Below are positions 8,335-15,978 of a stretch of DNA of 17,560 nucleotides, one piece after another. Location: positions 1 to 17,560 of the forward strand of contig CAAHDP010000393.1 in NCBI GenBank assembly GCA_900770515.1. The letters run 5' to 3'. Within the stretch, counting starts at the first letter, position 1, and every line of letters begins with the position of its first letter. The translations under genes and the position numbers were made by a program. Source of the stretch: an uncultured Prevotella sp. (GTDB lineage: Bacteria > Bacteroidota > Bacteroidia > Bacteroidales > Bacteroidaceae). Below the pieces are notes generated by a model. That model saw nothing but the letters and a program-made list of their open reading frames with translations, had not been told where the DNA came from and did not search any database.

Positions 8335-8366
8335 CAAAGATAAATGAAAAAACTATATAAAGCAAG
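8335..8366 (-). promoter_or_regulatory. Promoter of the small outer-membrane protein
   Basis: Reading leftward, TATCTTTG (8335-8342) is a perfect -7 element; 20 bases before it stands CTTG (8363-8366), one base off the TTTG -33 element. The predicted leader of about 90 bases carries a small CTCTG/CAGAG hairpin (8288-8303). A long AT-rich leader is typical of highly expressed envelope proteins in this phylum. Confidence 0.75.
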
Positions 8367-8437
8367 CTTTTTACAATAAAAAATGTATTTTTGAACCAAA
8401 AAATCTCATTTTCGTGGTAAAATCGTATTTTTTTATC

Positions 8438-9799
8438 CTATCTTTGCTCAATTTTCTTCAGTTCTTTCTCAAATCGGCGACGATACATTTCGCCTGCTAT
8501 CGTCAAGCCGAACGGGAAGGCAATCCAGATGCCCAGTATACCCATGCCGCAAGTAAAACCGAGAGTATAGCCCAATGGAAGTGAGATGACGAAGTAGGCG
8601 ATGAAGGCATAGAGTACCATCGGCTTCACACAGGCGATACCTCGAAGGGCATTGGCAAAGGTATATTGCAAACCGTCACCAAACTGATATATCATCATCA
8701 GAATTATCAATACCGACACATACGCCTGTACCTCGGCATTGTCATTAAACCAACCGCCTATCTGGTGGCGAAGCAGAAATACTGGAATTCCCATGCAGAG
8801 AGAGAACAGCAGATTCAGGCGGAAGCCATCGTAGGCGTTGCGGCGTACGGCGGCATAGTCTTTCTGTCCCATAAAGTGACTCACGCGGATTGCCAGCGCT
8901 GCTGCCATACCCGAAAGTACGAGATAGAAGAGCTGGGAGAGGGTAATCATTACCTGATGAGCTGCCAACGGGATAGTACCCAGCCAGCCTACCATCACGC
9001 AACTCAGCGTAAAGGCTGCCGATTCCATTCCCAGCTGTAAGGCTACCGGCCAGCCCAGGCGGTTCATCTCCTTGAAGTCTGTCTTATTGATGGAGCTATG
9101 AATGAGGTCGTGTCTGTATTCTCTGAAACTCTTGCCGGCAATCACAATGCTCACCATTGCCAGAGCCATGAGGATGCGGCTTACCAAAGTTGAGATTCCG
9201 GCTCCGAGCAAACCCAGTTCCGGAAAGCCAGCCACACCGTAAATCAATACCCAGTTGCCGAGGATATTGACCACATTTCCGCCTATCATCGCCCACATCG
9301 CCACCTTGGTCTTTCCGATTCCGTCCAGGAATTGCTTCATCGTAAAGAAGATACCCATGAAGAGAACCGAGGCAAGATTCACCAGGAAGTAGGGACGGAT
9401 GAGCGATAGCAGTTCTTCCGGCTGTCCGATATGTGCCAGATTGAGATAGAGCAGGATGAGAACAGCCGTAAAAATGGCTCCCGTCAGCATATTGGCAAAG
9501 AAAGAGTTGCGGACCTTCTGTCCGATACAGTCGGTACGTTCCTCTCCGTAAAGCTTGCCGATGATAGGAGTGAGTCCGTAGGTGAATCCCATATAGGATA
9601 CAAAGACGAGACCGAAAATGTTGTTCACCAATCCGGCTGCAGCCAGTTCGGGTGTACTGTGATGACCGATCATCAGCGTATCAGCAAATCCCAGAATGAT
9701 GGTTCCTAGTTGTCCGATAATAATAGGAAATCCTATCGAAAGCAGTTCCCGGTAATGATGTTTCTTATTCGTTGCAATGGATGTTGTATGATTATTCAT
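8438..9799 (-). CDS. MATE-family multidrug/Na+ antiporter
   Basis: A 453-residue inner-membrane exporter of the MATE family (NorM/DinF type), expected to have 12 transmembrane helices in two six-helix lobes. The N-lobe begins GFPIIIGQLGTIILGFADTLMIG with the conserved Pro25 and Asp40; the C-lobe begins LGWPVALQLGMESAAF with Glu259 at the place of the cation-binding glutamate of NorM (Vibrio cholerae E255). RVSHFMGQKDYAAVRRNA after the eighth helix is also family-typical. Substrates are probably cationic drugs, dyes or metabolites driven out by Na+ or H+; this cannot be decided from sequence. The gene is alone on its transcript and divergent from hppA. Its promoter contains a palindrome that could bind a repressor, as drug pumps often have. 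Confidence 0.92.
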   Translation of the reverse strand: MNNHTTSIATNKKHHYRELLSIGFPIIIGQLGTIILGFADTLMIGHHSTPELAAAGLVNNIFGLVFVSYMGFTYGLTPIIGKLYGEERTDCIGQKVRNSFFANMLTGAIFTAVLILLYLNLAHIGQPEELLSLIRPYFLVNLASVLFMGIFFTMKQFLDGIGKTKVAMWAMIGGNVVNILGNWVLIYGVAGFPELGLLGAGISTLVSRILMALAMVSIVIAGKSFREYRHDLIHSSINKTDFKEMNRLGWPVALQLGMESAAFTLSCVMVGWLGTIPLAAHQVMITLSQLFYLVLSGMAAALAIRVSHFMGQKDYAAVRRNAYDGFRLNLLFSLCMGIPVFLLRHQIGGWFNDNAEVQAYVSVLIILMMIYQFGDGLQYTFANALRGIACVKPMVLYAFIAYFVISLPLGYTLGFTCGMGILGIWIAFPFGLTIAGEMYRRRFEKELKKIEQR

Positions 9800-9848
9800 A
9801 TTGCTTTTAATTACTAATCTATTTCTTATATTCTGCCGTTAAAGTGTG

Positions 9849-9880
9849 CAAAGTTACGTTATTAATTAGTAACTACCAAA
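9849..9880 (-). promoter_or_regulatory. MATE pump promoter
   Basis: Reading leftward, TTTG (9877-9880) and TAACTTTG (9849-9856) are both exact matches to the Bacteroidota consensus with a 20-base spacer. The start would be near 9842, giving a 43-base leader. Confidence 0.8.
9858..9873. promoter_or_regulatory. Candidate operator inside the MATE promoter
   Basis: GTTATTAATTAGTAAC is a 16-base palindrome with a single mismatched pair (T against G). It fills the spacer between the two promoter elements of the pump gene, where a bound protein would block RNA polymerase. A partial copy (ATTACTAAT) occurs at about 9810-9818 in the leader. The geometry resembles operators of MarR- or TetR-type drug-sensing repressors; no such regulator is encoded in the window. 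Confidence 0.5.
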
Positions 9881-9916
9881 TTTTTCTTTTAGAAAAAGGT
9901 TTTTTCCTCCGTTTTA

Positions 9917-9948
9917 TTTGGTGTTATCGGATAAATAGCCTATATTTG
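9917..9948 (+). promoter_or_regulatory. hppA promoter
   Basis: TTTG (9917-9920) and TATATTTG (9941-9948), spacer 20 bases, match the Bacteroidota consensus exactly. Predicted start is near 9955, with a 46-base AT-rich leader before the ATG at 10001. The two divergent promoters lie 36 bases apart. Confidence 0.88.
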
Positions 9949-10000
9949 CAGAATCAAAACAACTGACAATCAGATTTACAAACCAAATAAACATACCATT

Positions 10001-12205
10001 ATGAACAACATTCCATTAGTATTTTGGCTCATCCCGATAGCCAGCGTTGTTGCATTGGGAATGGCATGGATCTTCTTCCGTTCGATGATGAAAGAGGACG
10101 AGGGAACCGAGAGAATGAAAGAGATTGCAGCACATGTTAGAAAAGGTGCAATGGCCTACCTCAAGCAGCAGTACAAGGTGGTGACCATTGTCTTCGTAGT
10201 GCTTGCCATTGTTTTCGCCTTTATGGCTTATGTGCTGAAAGTGCAGAATCCGTGGGTTCCGTTCGCTTTCCTTACCGGTGGACTCTTCTCTGGACTGGCG
10301 GGCTTCTTCGGTATGAAGACGGCTACCTATGCTTCGGCACGTACAGCCCATGGAGCTCGTACAGGACTCGACAAGGGACTGAAGATTGCTTTCCGCAGTG
10401 GTGCCGTGATGGGACTCGTTGTGGTAGGTCTCGGATTGCTCGATATTGCCATCTGGTTTATTGTTCTTAATGCGGTGTATGCTGGTGAGTCTACAGCCCT
10501 CATCACCATCACTACCACTATGCTTACCTTTGGTATGGGTGCTTCTACCCAGGCTCTCTTTGCCCGTGTAGGTGGAGGTATCTATACCAAGGCTGCCGAT
10601 GTGGGAGCTGACCTGGTGGGCAAGGTAGAGGCAAATATTCCAGAAGATGATCCCCGGAATCCTGCTACCATTGCCGATAATGTAGGTGATAATGTGGGGG
10701 ATGTTGCCGGAATGGGTGCCGACCTCTATGAGAGCTATTGCGGTTCTATTCTTTCTACTGCTGCTTTGGGTGCCACCGCCTTTGCCATGAATAGCGACAT
10801 GCAGCTCCGTGCCGTTATCGCACCTATGATTATTGCAGCCATCGGCATCTTCCTTTCGCTTATCGGCATCTATCTGGTCCGTACCAAGGAAGGCGCATCC
10901 ATGAAGGATCTGCTCCATTCTCTGGGACTTGGTACCAATGTAAGTGCCGGTCTTATCGCCGTTGCCACCTTTATTATATTGTATCTCCTGGGCATCGAGA
11001 ACTGGCTCGGACTCTCATTCTCTGTTATCAGCGGTCTGGTGGCTGGCGTCATCATCGGTCAGGCTACGGAATATTATACTTCCCAAAGCTACAAGCCAAC
11101 ACAGAAAATTGCTGAGGCTTCGCAGACAGGTCCTGCCACGGTGATTATCAAGGGTATCGGAACGGGAATGATTTCTACCATGGTTCCTGTGGTAACCATT
11201 TCTGTTGCCATCATGTTGAGCTTCCTCTGTGCCAATGGTTTTGACATGTCGATGTCGGCTAAGTCTATCAGTACCGGTCTTTATGGCATCGGTATTGCAG
11301 CCGTAGGTATGTTGTCAACGCTTGGCATCACCCTTGCAACGGATGCTTACGGTCCTATTGCCGACAATGCCGGAGGTAATGCGGAGATGAGCGGACTGGG
11401 TAAGGAGGTGCGTGAACGTACCGATGCACTCGATGCACTTGGCAATACCACTGCTGCCACAGGTAAAGGCTTTGCCATCGGTTCAGCAGCCCTTACTGCT
11501 TTGGCGCTTCTTGCATCTTACATTGAGGAAATCAAGATAGCCATGATTCGTGCCGTAGAGAATGGCAAGCAGTATGTGGATGCTGCCGGCAATCTCTTCG
11601 ACCCATCGAATGCCAGCACCATCGACTTTATCAATTTCTTCCAGGTTAATCTGATTAATCCTAAGGTTCTGGTAGGCGCTTTCCTCGGTGCAATGGCTGC
11701 CTTCCTGTTCTGCGGACTGACGATGGGTGCTGTGGGACGTGCTGCTGAGTCAATGGTTCAGGAAGTTCGTCGCCAGTTCCGTGAGATTAAGGGAATCCTT
11801 GAAGGCAAGGCAACTCCGGATTACGGTCGTTGTGTAGAAATCAGTACCCGCAGTGCTCAGCGTGAGATGATAATCCCGTCTCTTCTTGCCATCATCATTC
11901 CTATCGTAGTAGGTCTGGTTTTGGGAGTTGCCGGTGTGCTCGGTCTTCTTACCGGTGGTCTTGCAGCCGGCTTCACGCTTGCCGTCTTCATGTCCAATTC
12001 CGGTGGTGCATGGGATAATGCCAAGAAGATGATAGAGGAGGGCAACTTCGGAGGCAAGGGTAGTGAGAATCATAAGGCTACGATTGTAGGTGATACCGTG
12101 GGTGATCCGTTCAAGGATACCTCTGGTCCATCCCTCAATATCCTCATCAAGCTGATGTCGATGGTAAGTATCGTGATGGCAGGTTTGACCATTGCCTTCC
12201 TGTAA
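10001..12205 (+). CDS. hppA: Membrane-bound ion-pumping pyrophosphatase, K+-dependent type
   Basis: This integral membrane enzyme hydrolyses pyrophosphate and uses the energy to pump H+ and/or Na+ out of the cytoplasm. The 734-residue protein is full length with about 16 hydrophobic helices. Substrate and metal motifs are intact: DVGADLVGKVE (200-210), DNVGDNVGD (226-234), DAYGPIADNAGGNAEMSGL (448-466), and near the C-terminus NSGGAWDNAKK and GDTVGDPFKDTSGPSLN. GNTTAATGKG (481-490) has Ala485 and Gly488, where K+-independent enzymes carry Lys and Thr, so it belongs to the K+-stimulated group. A Bacteroides homologue is known to transport both Na+ and H+; dual pumping here is inference. It is transcribed alone from its own promoter. 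No clear T-run terminator follows; the hairpin at 12292-12323 is the best candidate. Confidence 0.96.
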   Translation: MNNIPLVFWLIPIASVVALGMAWIFFRSMMKEDEGTERMKEIAAHVRKGAMAYLKQQYKVVTIVFVVLAIVFAFMAYVLKVQNPWVPFAFLTGGLFSGLAGFFGMKTATYASARTAHGARTGLDKGLKIAFRSGAVMGLVVVGLGLLDIAIWFIVLNAVYAGESTALITITTTMLTFGMGASTQALFARVGGGIYTKAADVGADLVGKVEANIPEDDPRNPATIADNVGDNVGDVAGMGADLYESYCGSILSTAALGATAFAMNSDMQLRAVIAPMIIAAIGIFLSLIGIYLVRTKEGASMKDLLHSLGLGTNVSAGLIAVATFIILYLLGIENWLGLSFSVISGLVAGVIIGQATEYYTSQSYKPTQKIAEASQTGPATVIIKGIGTGMISTMVPVVTISVAIMLSFLCANGFDMSMSAKSISTGLYGIGIAAVGMLSTLGITLATDAYGPIADNAGGNAEMSGLGKEVRERTDALDALGNTTAATGKGFAIGSAALTALALLASYIEEIKIAMIRAVENGKQYVDAAGNLFDPSNASTIDFINFFQVNLINPKVLVGAFLGAMAAFLFCGLTMGAVGRAAESMVQEVRRQFREIKGILEGKATPDYGRCVEISTRSAQREMIIPSLLAIIIPIVVGLVLGVAGVLGLLTGGLAAGFTLAVFMSNSGGAWDNAKKMIEEGNFGGKGSENHKATIVGDTVGDPFKDTSGPSLNILIKLMSMVSIVMAGLTIAFL

Positions 12206-12291
12206 GACTGAGGTTTAAGGTCTTAAAACACAGGAGAAGATTTTGAACGCTTTGATAAATAACTTTACAAAGTTTCTGTACCCAAGAACTA

Positions 12292-12323
12292 CCCTTAAGG
12301 AAAGAAAAACTTTCCCTTAAGGG
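12292..12323. other. 13-bp hairpin with one bulge
   Basis: CCCTTAAGGAAAG (12292-12304) pairs with CTTT-C-CCTTAAGGG (12310-12323), all 13 pairs formed with a single bulged C at 12314 and a five-base loop that is AAAAA on plus and TTTTT on minus. It lies between the convergent ends of hppA and the small leftward frame. No T-run follows on either strand, so termination is possible but unproven. Confidence 0.6.
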
Positions 12324-12342
12324 AAAAGCCGACATCGCGATA

Positions 12343-12399
12343 CTAACCCGTCTGAGGGGGACGCATAATCTTACGATAGTTACTAGTTCCTTGTCCCAT
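12343..12399 (-). CDS. Possible 18-residue peptide (micro-ORF) or leader
   Basis: An ATG at 12399 opens the frame MGQGTSNYRKIMRPPQTG, closed by TAG at 12343-12345. It stands about 70 bases after the start predicted from the promoter at 12478-12509 and is preceded by an AT-rich stretch (TTAACCATTAAAAACTG) like leaders of real genes here. The same frame continues after the TAG for 15 more codons (beginning YRDVGF) to a TAA inside the hairpin. I do not recognise the peptide. It could be a true micro-protein, the upstream leader peptide of an attenuator, the start of a decayed gene, or chance. The peptide is fairly basic and not membrane-like. Confidence 0.3.
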   Translation of the reverse strand: MGQGTSNYRKIMRPPQTG

Positions 12400-12477
12400 A
12401 ATCAATCAGTTTTTAATGGTTAATAATTCAGTTTTTTGTCACTCTTCCGATTGGCGCCTTATCTCTGAATGACGGTG

Positions 12478-12509
12478 CAAAGATACGGCTTTTTTCTGGA
12501 ACCACCAAA
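12478..12509 (-). promoter_or_regulatory. Leftward consensus promoter in the gap after hppA
   Basis: Reading leftward, TTTG (12506-12509) and TATCTTTG (12478-12485) with a 20-base spacer match the consensus exactly, as well as the hppA promoter does. Transcription would start near 12471 and run through the micro-ORF and the 12292-12323 hairpin toward the hppA 3' end, producing a short RNA of about 150-200 bases if it stops at the hairpin. Confidence 0.7.
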
Positions 12510-12699
12510 TTTCAAGATGTGATAAGGGGCGATTTTCAGCAGCTTTCAATTTGAAACTACGTTAATAATCCTAACTCGTAAGATAAGGAAGAGAGAAACA
12601 TCGAGTTGTTGTTTAAAAAACATAGTAATTCAGTCTAAACTACTATTAAATAAAGCTTTAAGCCATTATGAGTCTTCTTTCTGTATCCTCTAAAATCGT

Positions 12700-12885
12700 A
12701 CTCAATTACTCAGTTACTCAATTACTCAGTTTTATTCTGACCGTATGTTTCTTCTTGTATAGATAGTATATTATATATTTATATATAAATATATAATATA
12801 AAAAATATACTTTCAGTTTATAACCAAGTTCCAAGTATAGGGGTCTAGAAATAAACTGAGTAATTGAGTAACTGAGTAATTGAGT
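12700..12885. repeat. Perfect 33-base inverted repeats, 120 bases apart
   Basis: The left arm (12700-12732) and right arm (12853-12885) are exact reverse complements over 33 bases; pairing stops abruptly on both sides. Each arm is two copies of the 16-base unit ACTCAATTACTCAGTT plus one T (or its complement), and the unit is itself two 8-base units ACTCARTT. The 120 bases between hold a separate AT-only palindrome whose centre (12783.5) is offset nine bases from the centre of the arms (12792.5). No promoter of the Bacteroidota type and no gene is seen between the arms. Confidence 0.95.
12767..12800. repeat. Perfect 34-base AT-only palindrome
   Basis: Starting TATATTATATATTTATA and continuing as its own reverse complement, all 34 bases are self-complementary with no loop. 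After a five-base mismatch on each side, GTATA (12757-12761) pairs again with TATAC (12806-12810), giving a concentric 54-base structure. It could extrude as a cruciform or be an easily melted site. Confidence 0.95.
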
Positions 12886-13090
12886 CAAACCGAGCCAAAT
12901 TTCAGGTCCGTGTCAGTATCAACAGACAATCTCCGTGTGGCTTCTTTTAATGTAAATAAGTTTTGTAAGTTCAGAAATAAAAGAAGTTCCCACCATAATT
13001 CCCATCCAACCATGGTGAGAGGATAGGTTACGTTATTATAATCAGAAGGAAGAAGTTCTCTAGCTTAAAATCAGAGAAAACAAGAAAAAA

Positions 13091-13102
13091 GTATCATGAT
13101 AC
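13091..13102. promoter_or_regulatory. 12-base palindrome upstream of the helicase promoter
   Basis: GTATCATGATAC is a perfect palindrome ending 44 bases before the -7 element of the helicase gene. Its position suits an operator or activator site, which matters because that promoter has no clear -33 element. No regulator gene is adjacent. Confidence 0.35.
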
Positions 13103-13146
13103 ATCAGAAAACATTAGAAACAGTGAAGTAACTGGATTCTTTTTTG

Positions 13147-13154
13147 TACTTTTG
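13147..13154 (+). promoter_or_regulatory. -7 element of the helicase operon promoter
   Basis: TACTTTTG matches TAnnTTTG exactly and lies 25 bases before the ATG at 13180, giving a very short leader. No TTTG stands 19-21 bases upstream, so the promoter is only half consensus and may be weak or activator dependent. Confidence 0.6.
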
Positions 13155-13179
13155 CACGTGAAAATAAAAAGCGGGGTTT

Positions 13180-15951
13180 ATGGAATCGAGATTTTTAACC
13201 AATTATACAGAGACAACCTTCCTGTCAACTATTCAGATGAATTTGCGTCGTTGCAAGGCATTTGATTTCTCTGTCAGCTTTATCAAGAAAGCCGGCTTGG
13301 TACTCCTGTCTAAAGACATCAAGGCTGCTGTAGAGCGTGGAGCCAAAGGAAGAATCATCACTTCTACCTATCAGAACTTCACTGATGTAGAATCCTTGAA
13401 CTTTTTCATGAGCCTGACCCGATATCCCAATTTTGAATGCCATCTGGATGATGAATGCTTCCATGATGAGAAAAACTATTCTACCAATGGATTCCACTCC
13501 AAGGGCTATCTCTTCGAGATGGAAGATGGAATAGAGATGATAGTTGGTTCATCTAATATCACCCGCTATGCTTTGTTGAAAAACATAGAGTGGGATTTGG
13601 TTGTAACCTGCGACCGTGATACCGAGGCTTATCTTGATGCAATGAATGAGTTTGAAAATCTTTGGAACCAGACTTATGAACTGTCACAGGATAGAATCAA
13701 GGATTACTCTACAAAACTCAGTTTTGCAATAGAGCGTTGGGATATGGATTACGATATGGCAAATTCCGATATCAAGCCAAACTATATGCAGCGCAAGGCG
13801 CTTCGTGAATTGAATCGTTATCGTGCCATCGGACAGGAGAGGGCTTTGGTGATTTCTGCTACAGGTTCAGGAAAGACATATCTGGCAGCATTTGATGCGC
13901 TCAATTTCAATCCCGACAGGTTACTCTATATTGTGCACGAGGGATCCATCTTGAAAAAATCTCTGGAGACATTCCAGAAGGTTTTTGGCGGTTCCAAAAC
14001 CTGTGGATTGTATAATGCGGAAGCTAAGGAAACAGAGGAAGATTTTCTCTTTTCTACCAATGTTTCGATGTGTCGCTCGCTCGAGTTATTTGATAAGAAG
14101 GAATTCGATTATATCATCATCGATGAGTGCCATCATGCCGTGGCAGACAGTTATCGGAAAATCATCGACTATTTTGAACCAGAGTTCCTGTTGGGCTTGA
14201 CTGCTACAGAGAACCGTATGGATAACCAGGATGTTGTAGAGATTTTTGGCAATAATATCCCTTACGAATTGCGACTTCGTGATGCCATCATCAATGACCT
14301 GATTGTGCCATTCCATTATTACGGTATTCGTGACGAACTGGTTGATTATGGATTGACTGCTTCGGGTGAACGCCGTTTGATTTCGCAAATCTCTACACCG
14401 GAAAACTGTGAGTTTATCCATCAGCAGATTGAAAAACATCGCATGGGTGGACAGAAACTGAAGGCGCTGGCTTTCTGTAGAAACATCCAACATGCTAGAA
14501 TGATGGCTGATAATCTGGGTGATTATTATCATACAGCTTTCTTGAGTGGTAAGAACAAGACCGGTGAACGTATTCGTGCCTACAATGATTTGCAAGATGA
14601 AAACCGGGATTTGGAAATCCTGTTTGCTGTAGATATTCTGAACGAGGGTGTGGATATTCCTGGTGTCAACATGGTGCTTTTCCTGCGCCCAACGGAATCG
14701 AGTACCATCTTCTTACAGCAATTGGGTCGAGGACTTCGTAAGTATGCCAACAAGCCTTATGTTACGATACTCGATTTCATCGGCAACAGCTATAAGCGTA
14801 GCGTTCATATAGCCTTGGCACTTGGCAGTCTTTCCCGCAATTCCATCTTGGAGAAGAAACTCTTGAAGTTTATGGTAAGGAATGATTTCAAGAGCTTGGG
14901 CTTGGATAATTATGGTGTAGAGATACATATTGATGACCTTTCTAAAGAGGAAATCATCGATAAGATTGAGAGCGAGAATTTCAATCGCATCAACTATCTG
15001 AAGATGGATTATCAGAATTTTAAGGCATATCTGAAGACTCCATCTTATCCAACGCATATGGATTATATGAATAGTGATTATGCTCCTAATCTGTTGAAAT
15101 TCATGAAGATAAAGATTGGTTCGAAGAAAACCAATTCTTATTATGGTTTCTTGAAAGGTATAGAGGAAGAGGATTTGCCTGTATTCTCAGAAGAGCAGAT
15201 AGCTTGCATCAACTATCTTTCAAGTCTTTTGCCTTTGGTTAGAGAGCATGAGTATTTGGTAATCAGAAATTTACTGAGCGGAGAGACATCCTTGTCTCGC
15301 ATAGAAGCCAATATCCAGGAGGAGATTCCTGGTTTTAAGCATGAACAATTGGAGCATGCTTTGCGATTCCTGGAAGATGGGAATGCGGTGAAGATAGAAG
15401 AGGGTGAAGTGCATTTGTGTGGTGAAAGAGAACAGGAATATGAGGCATATCTGCAAGATTTGCTCAACTATGGTCTGACGCAATATGAGGCAAGATATGC
15501 TGATGAAACAGAGGATTTCCTGTTATGGCAGGATTATCGCCAGGACCAGGTGCTCTTGAAGATACTGGAGAATCCAAAGCACAATCAGTATGGCACTTAC
15601 TATAAGAATGGCAATATGTATGTCTTTGCTGGTTTGAAGAAGGATGCCTCCCTGGATGATCATTTGAAGTATAATGACAAGTTCTTGGCTCCGGATGTTT
15701 TCCAGTGGGAAAGTATTGCCCGTATTTCTGCCAAGGATGAGGCTTTGCAGCGAGCTGCCAAGAGGGTATTGGTATTTGTGAGAAAAGTGAGTGCTGAGAA
15801 TGGTATCACTCTGCCATATACCTATATCGGAACAGGTCATTTAGAGAATCCTAGAAAGGATGCCACGACGAATGGTTCCATATTGTATGATATTCACATG
15901 GATAATCCGTTGCCGCCAGACTTGCAGGAGGATTTCCAGTGGATGGAGTAA
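13180..15951 (+). CDS. PLD-nuclease / superfamily 2 helicase / DUF3427-type protein
   Basis: A 923-residue cytoplasmic protein predicted to couple ATP-driven nucleic-acid translocation to cleavage. The N-terminal 170 residues form a phospholipase-D-like nuclease domain with one active-site motif: H106-S-K108 followed by GSSN at 123-126; the usual aspartate after HxK is not obvious. The helicase core follows: ATGSGKT at 227-233, DECH at 315-318, TAT at 341-343, FCRNIQHA around 432-439, DILNEGVDIP at 485-494 and QQLGRGLR at 513-520, then DFIGN. Residues about 540-923 match what I recall of DUF3427 (YRQDQVLL, FQWES, VFVRK and a YIG/YLG-like motif near the end). The order is like ResIII-type restriction helicases. 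It is the first gene of a three-gene unit with NUDIX and HNH genes. Defence against foreign DNA is the leading inference; repair is the alternative. Confidence 0.88.
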   Translation: MESRFLTNYTETTFLSTIQMNLRRCKAFDFSVSFIKKAGLVLLSKDIKAAVERGAKGRIITSTYQNFTDVESLNFFMSLTRYPNFECHLDDECFHDEKNYSTNGFHSKGYLFEMEDGIEMIVGSSNITRYALLKNIEWDLVVTCDRDTEAYLDAMNEFENLWNQTYELSQDRIKDYSTKLSFAIERWDMDYDMANSDIKPNYMQRKALRELNRYRAIGQERALVISATGSGKTYLAAFDALNFNPDRLLYIVHEGSILKKSLETFQKVFGGSKTCGLYNAEAKETEEDFLFSTNVSMCRSLELFDKKEFDYIIIDECHHAVADSYRKIIDYFEPEFLLGLTATENRMDNQDVVEIFGNNIPYELRLRDAIINDLIVPFHYYGIRDELVDYGLTASGERRLISQISTPENCEFIHQQIEKHRMGGQKLKALAFCRNIQHARMMADNLGDYYHTAFLSGKNKTGERIRAYNDLQDENRDLEILFAVDILNEGVDIPGVNMVLFLRPTESSTIFLQQLGRGLRKYANKPYVTILDFIGNSYKRSVHIALALGSLSRNSILEKKLLKFMVRNDFKSLGLDNYGVEIHIDDLSKEEIIDKIESENFNRINYLKMDYQNFKAYLKTPSYPTHMDYMNSDYAPNLLKFMKIKIGSKKTNSYYGFLKGIEEEDLPVFSEEQIACINYLSSLLPLVREHEYLVIRNLLSGETSLSRIEANIQEEIPGFKHEQLEHALRFLEDGNAVKIEEGEVHLCGEREQEYEAYLQDLLNYGLTQYEARYADETEDFLLWQDYRQDQVLLKILENPKHNQYGTYYKNGNMYVFAGLKKDASLDDHLKYNDKFLAPDVFQWESIARISAKDEALQRAAKRVLVFVRKVSAENGITLPYTYIGTGHLENPRKDATTNGSILYDIHMDNPLPPDLQEDFQWME

Positions 15952-15978
15952 ATAATATTTTAAAGAGAAGTAAAGACA

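Larger units (their letters stand above)
12206..13179. other. About 1 kb intergenic region rich in inverted repeats
   Basis: No conventional protein gene is visible in 974 bases. From left to right it contains a 13-bp hairpin, an 18-codon leftward open frame with a consensus promoter, two 33-base inverted repeats around an AT-only palindrome, an imperfect CACCAT/ATGGTG pair near 12991-13017, a 12-base palindrome, and the -7 element of the helicase gene. I see nothing interpretable in 12510-12699 except a 10-base palindrome TAAAGCTTTA near 12651, and nothing clear in 12886-12990. Confidence 0.8.

Noticed and set aside
8183..8399. Longer 238-codon version of the small outer-membrane protein
   Set aside because: The extra 54 N-terminal residues precede a clear signal peptide and overlap the promoter at 8335-8366; the ATG at 8237 is the better start.
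12147..12335. 62-codon leftward frame overlapping the hppA 3' end
   Set aside because: It runs into the hppA coding sequence, has no AT-rich leader before its ATG, and its translation shows no pattern. Reaching it from the 18-codon frame would need a +1 shift at the CCCCC run near 12356-12360, for which there is no evidence.
12733..12852. Invertible promoter switch between the 33-base arms
   Set aside because: Neither strand of the enclosed 120 bases has a TAnnTTTG element, and no site-specific recombinase is encoded in the window. Inversion itself is kept as a testable option.
12700..12885. Reading the repeated 16-base units as a CRISPR array
   Set aside because: Units are head to tail without spacers of constant length, only two per arm and in opposite orientation, and no cas gene is present.
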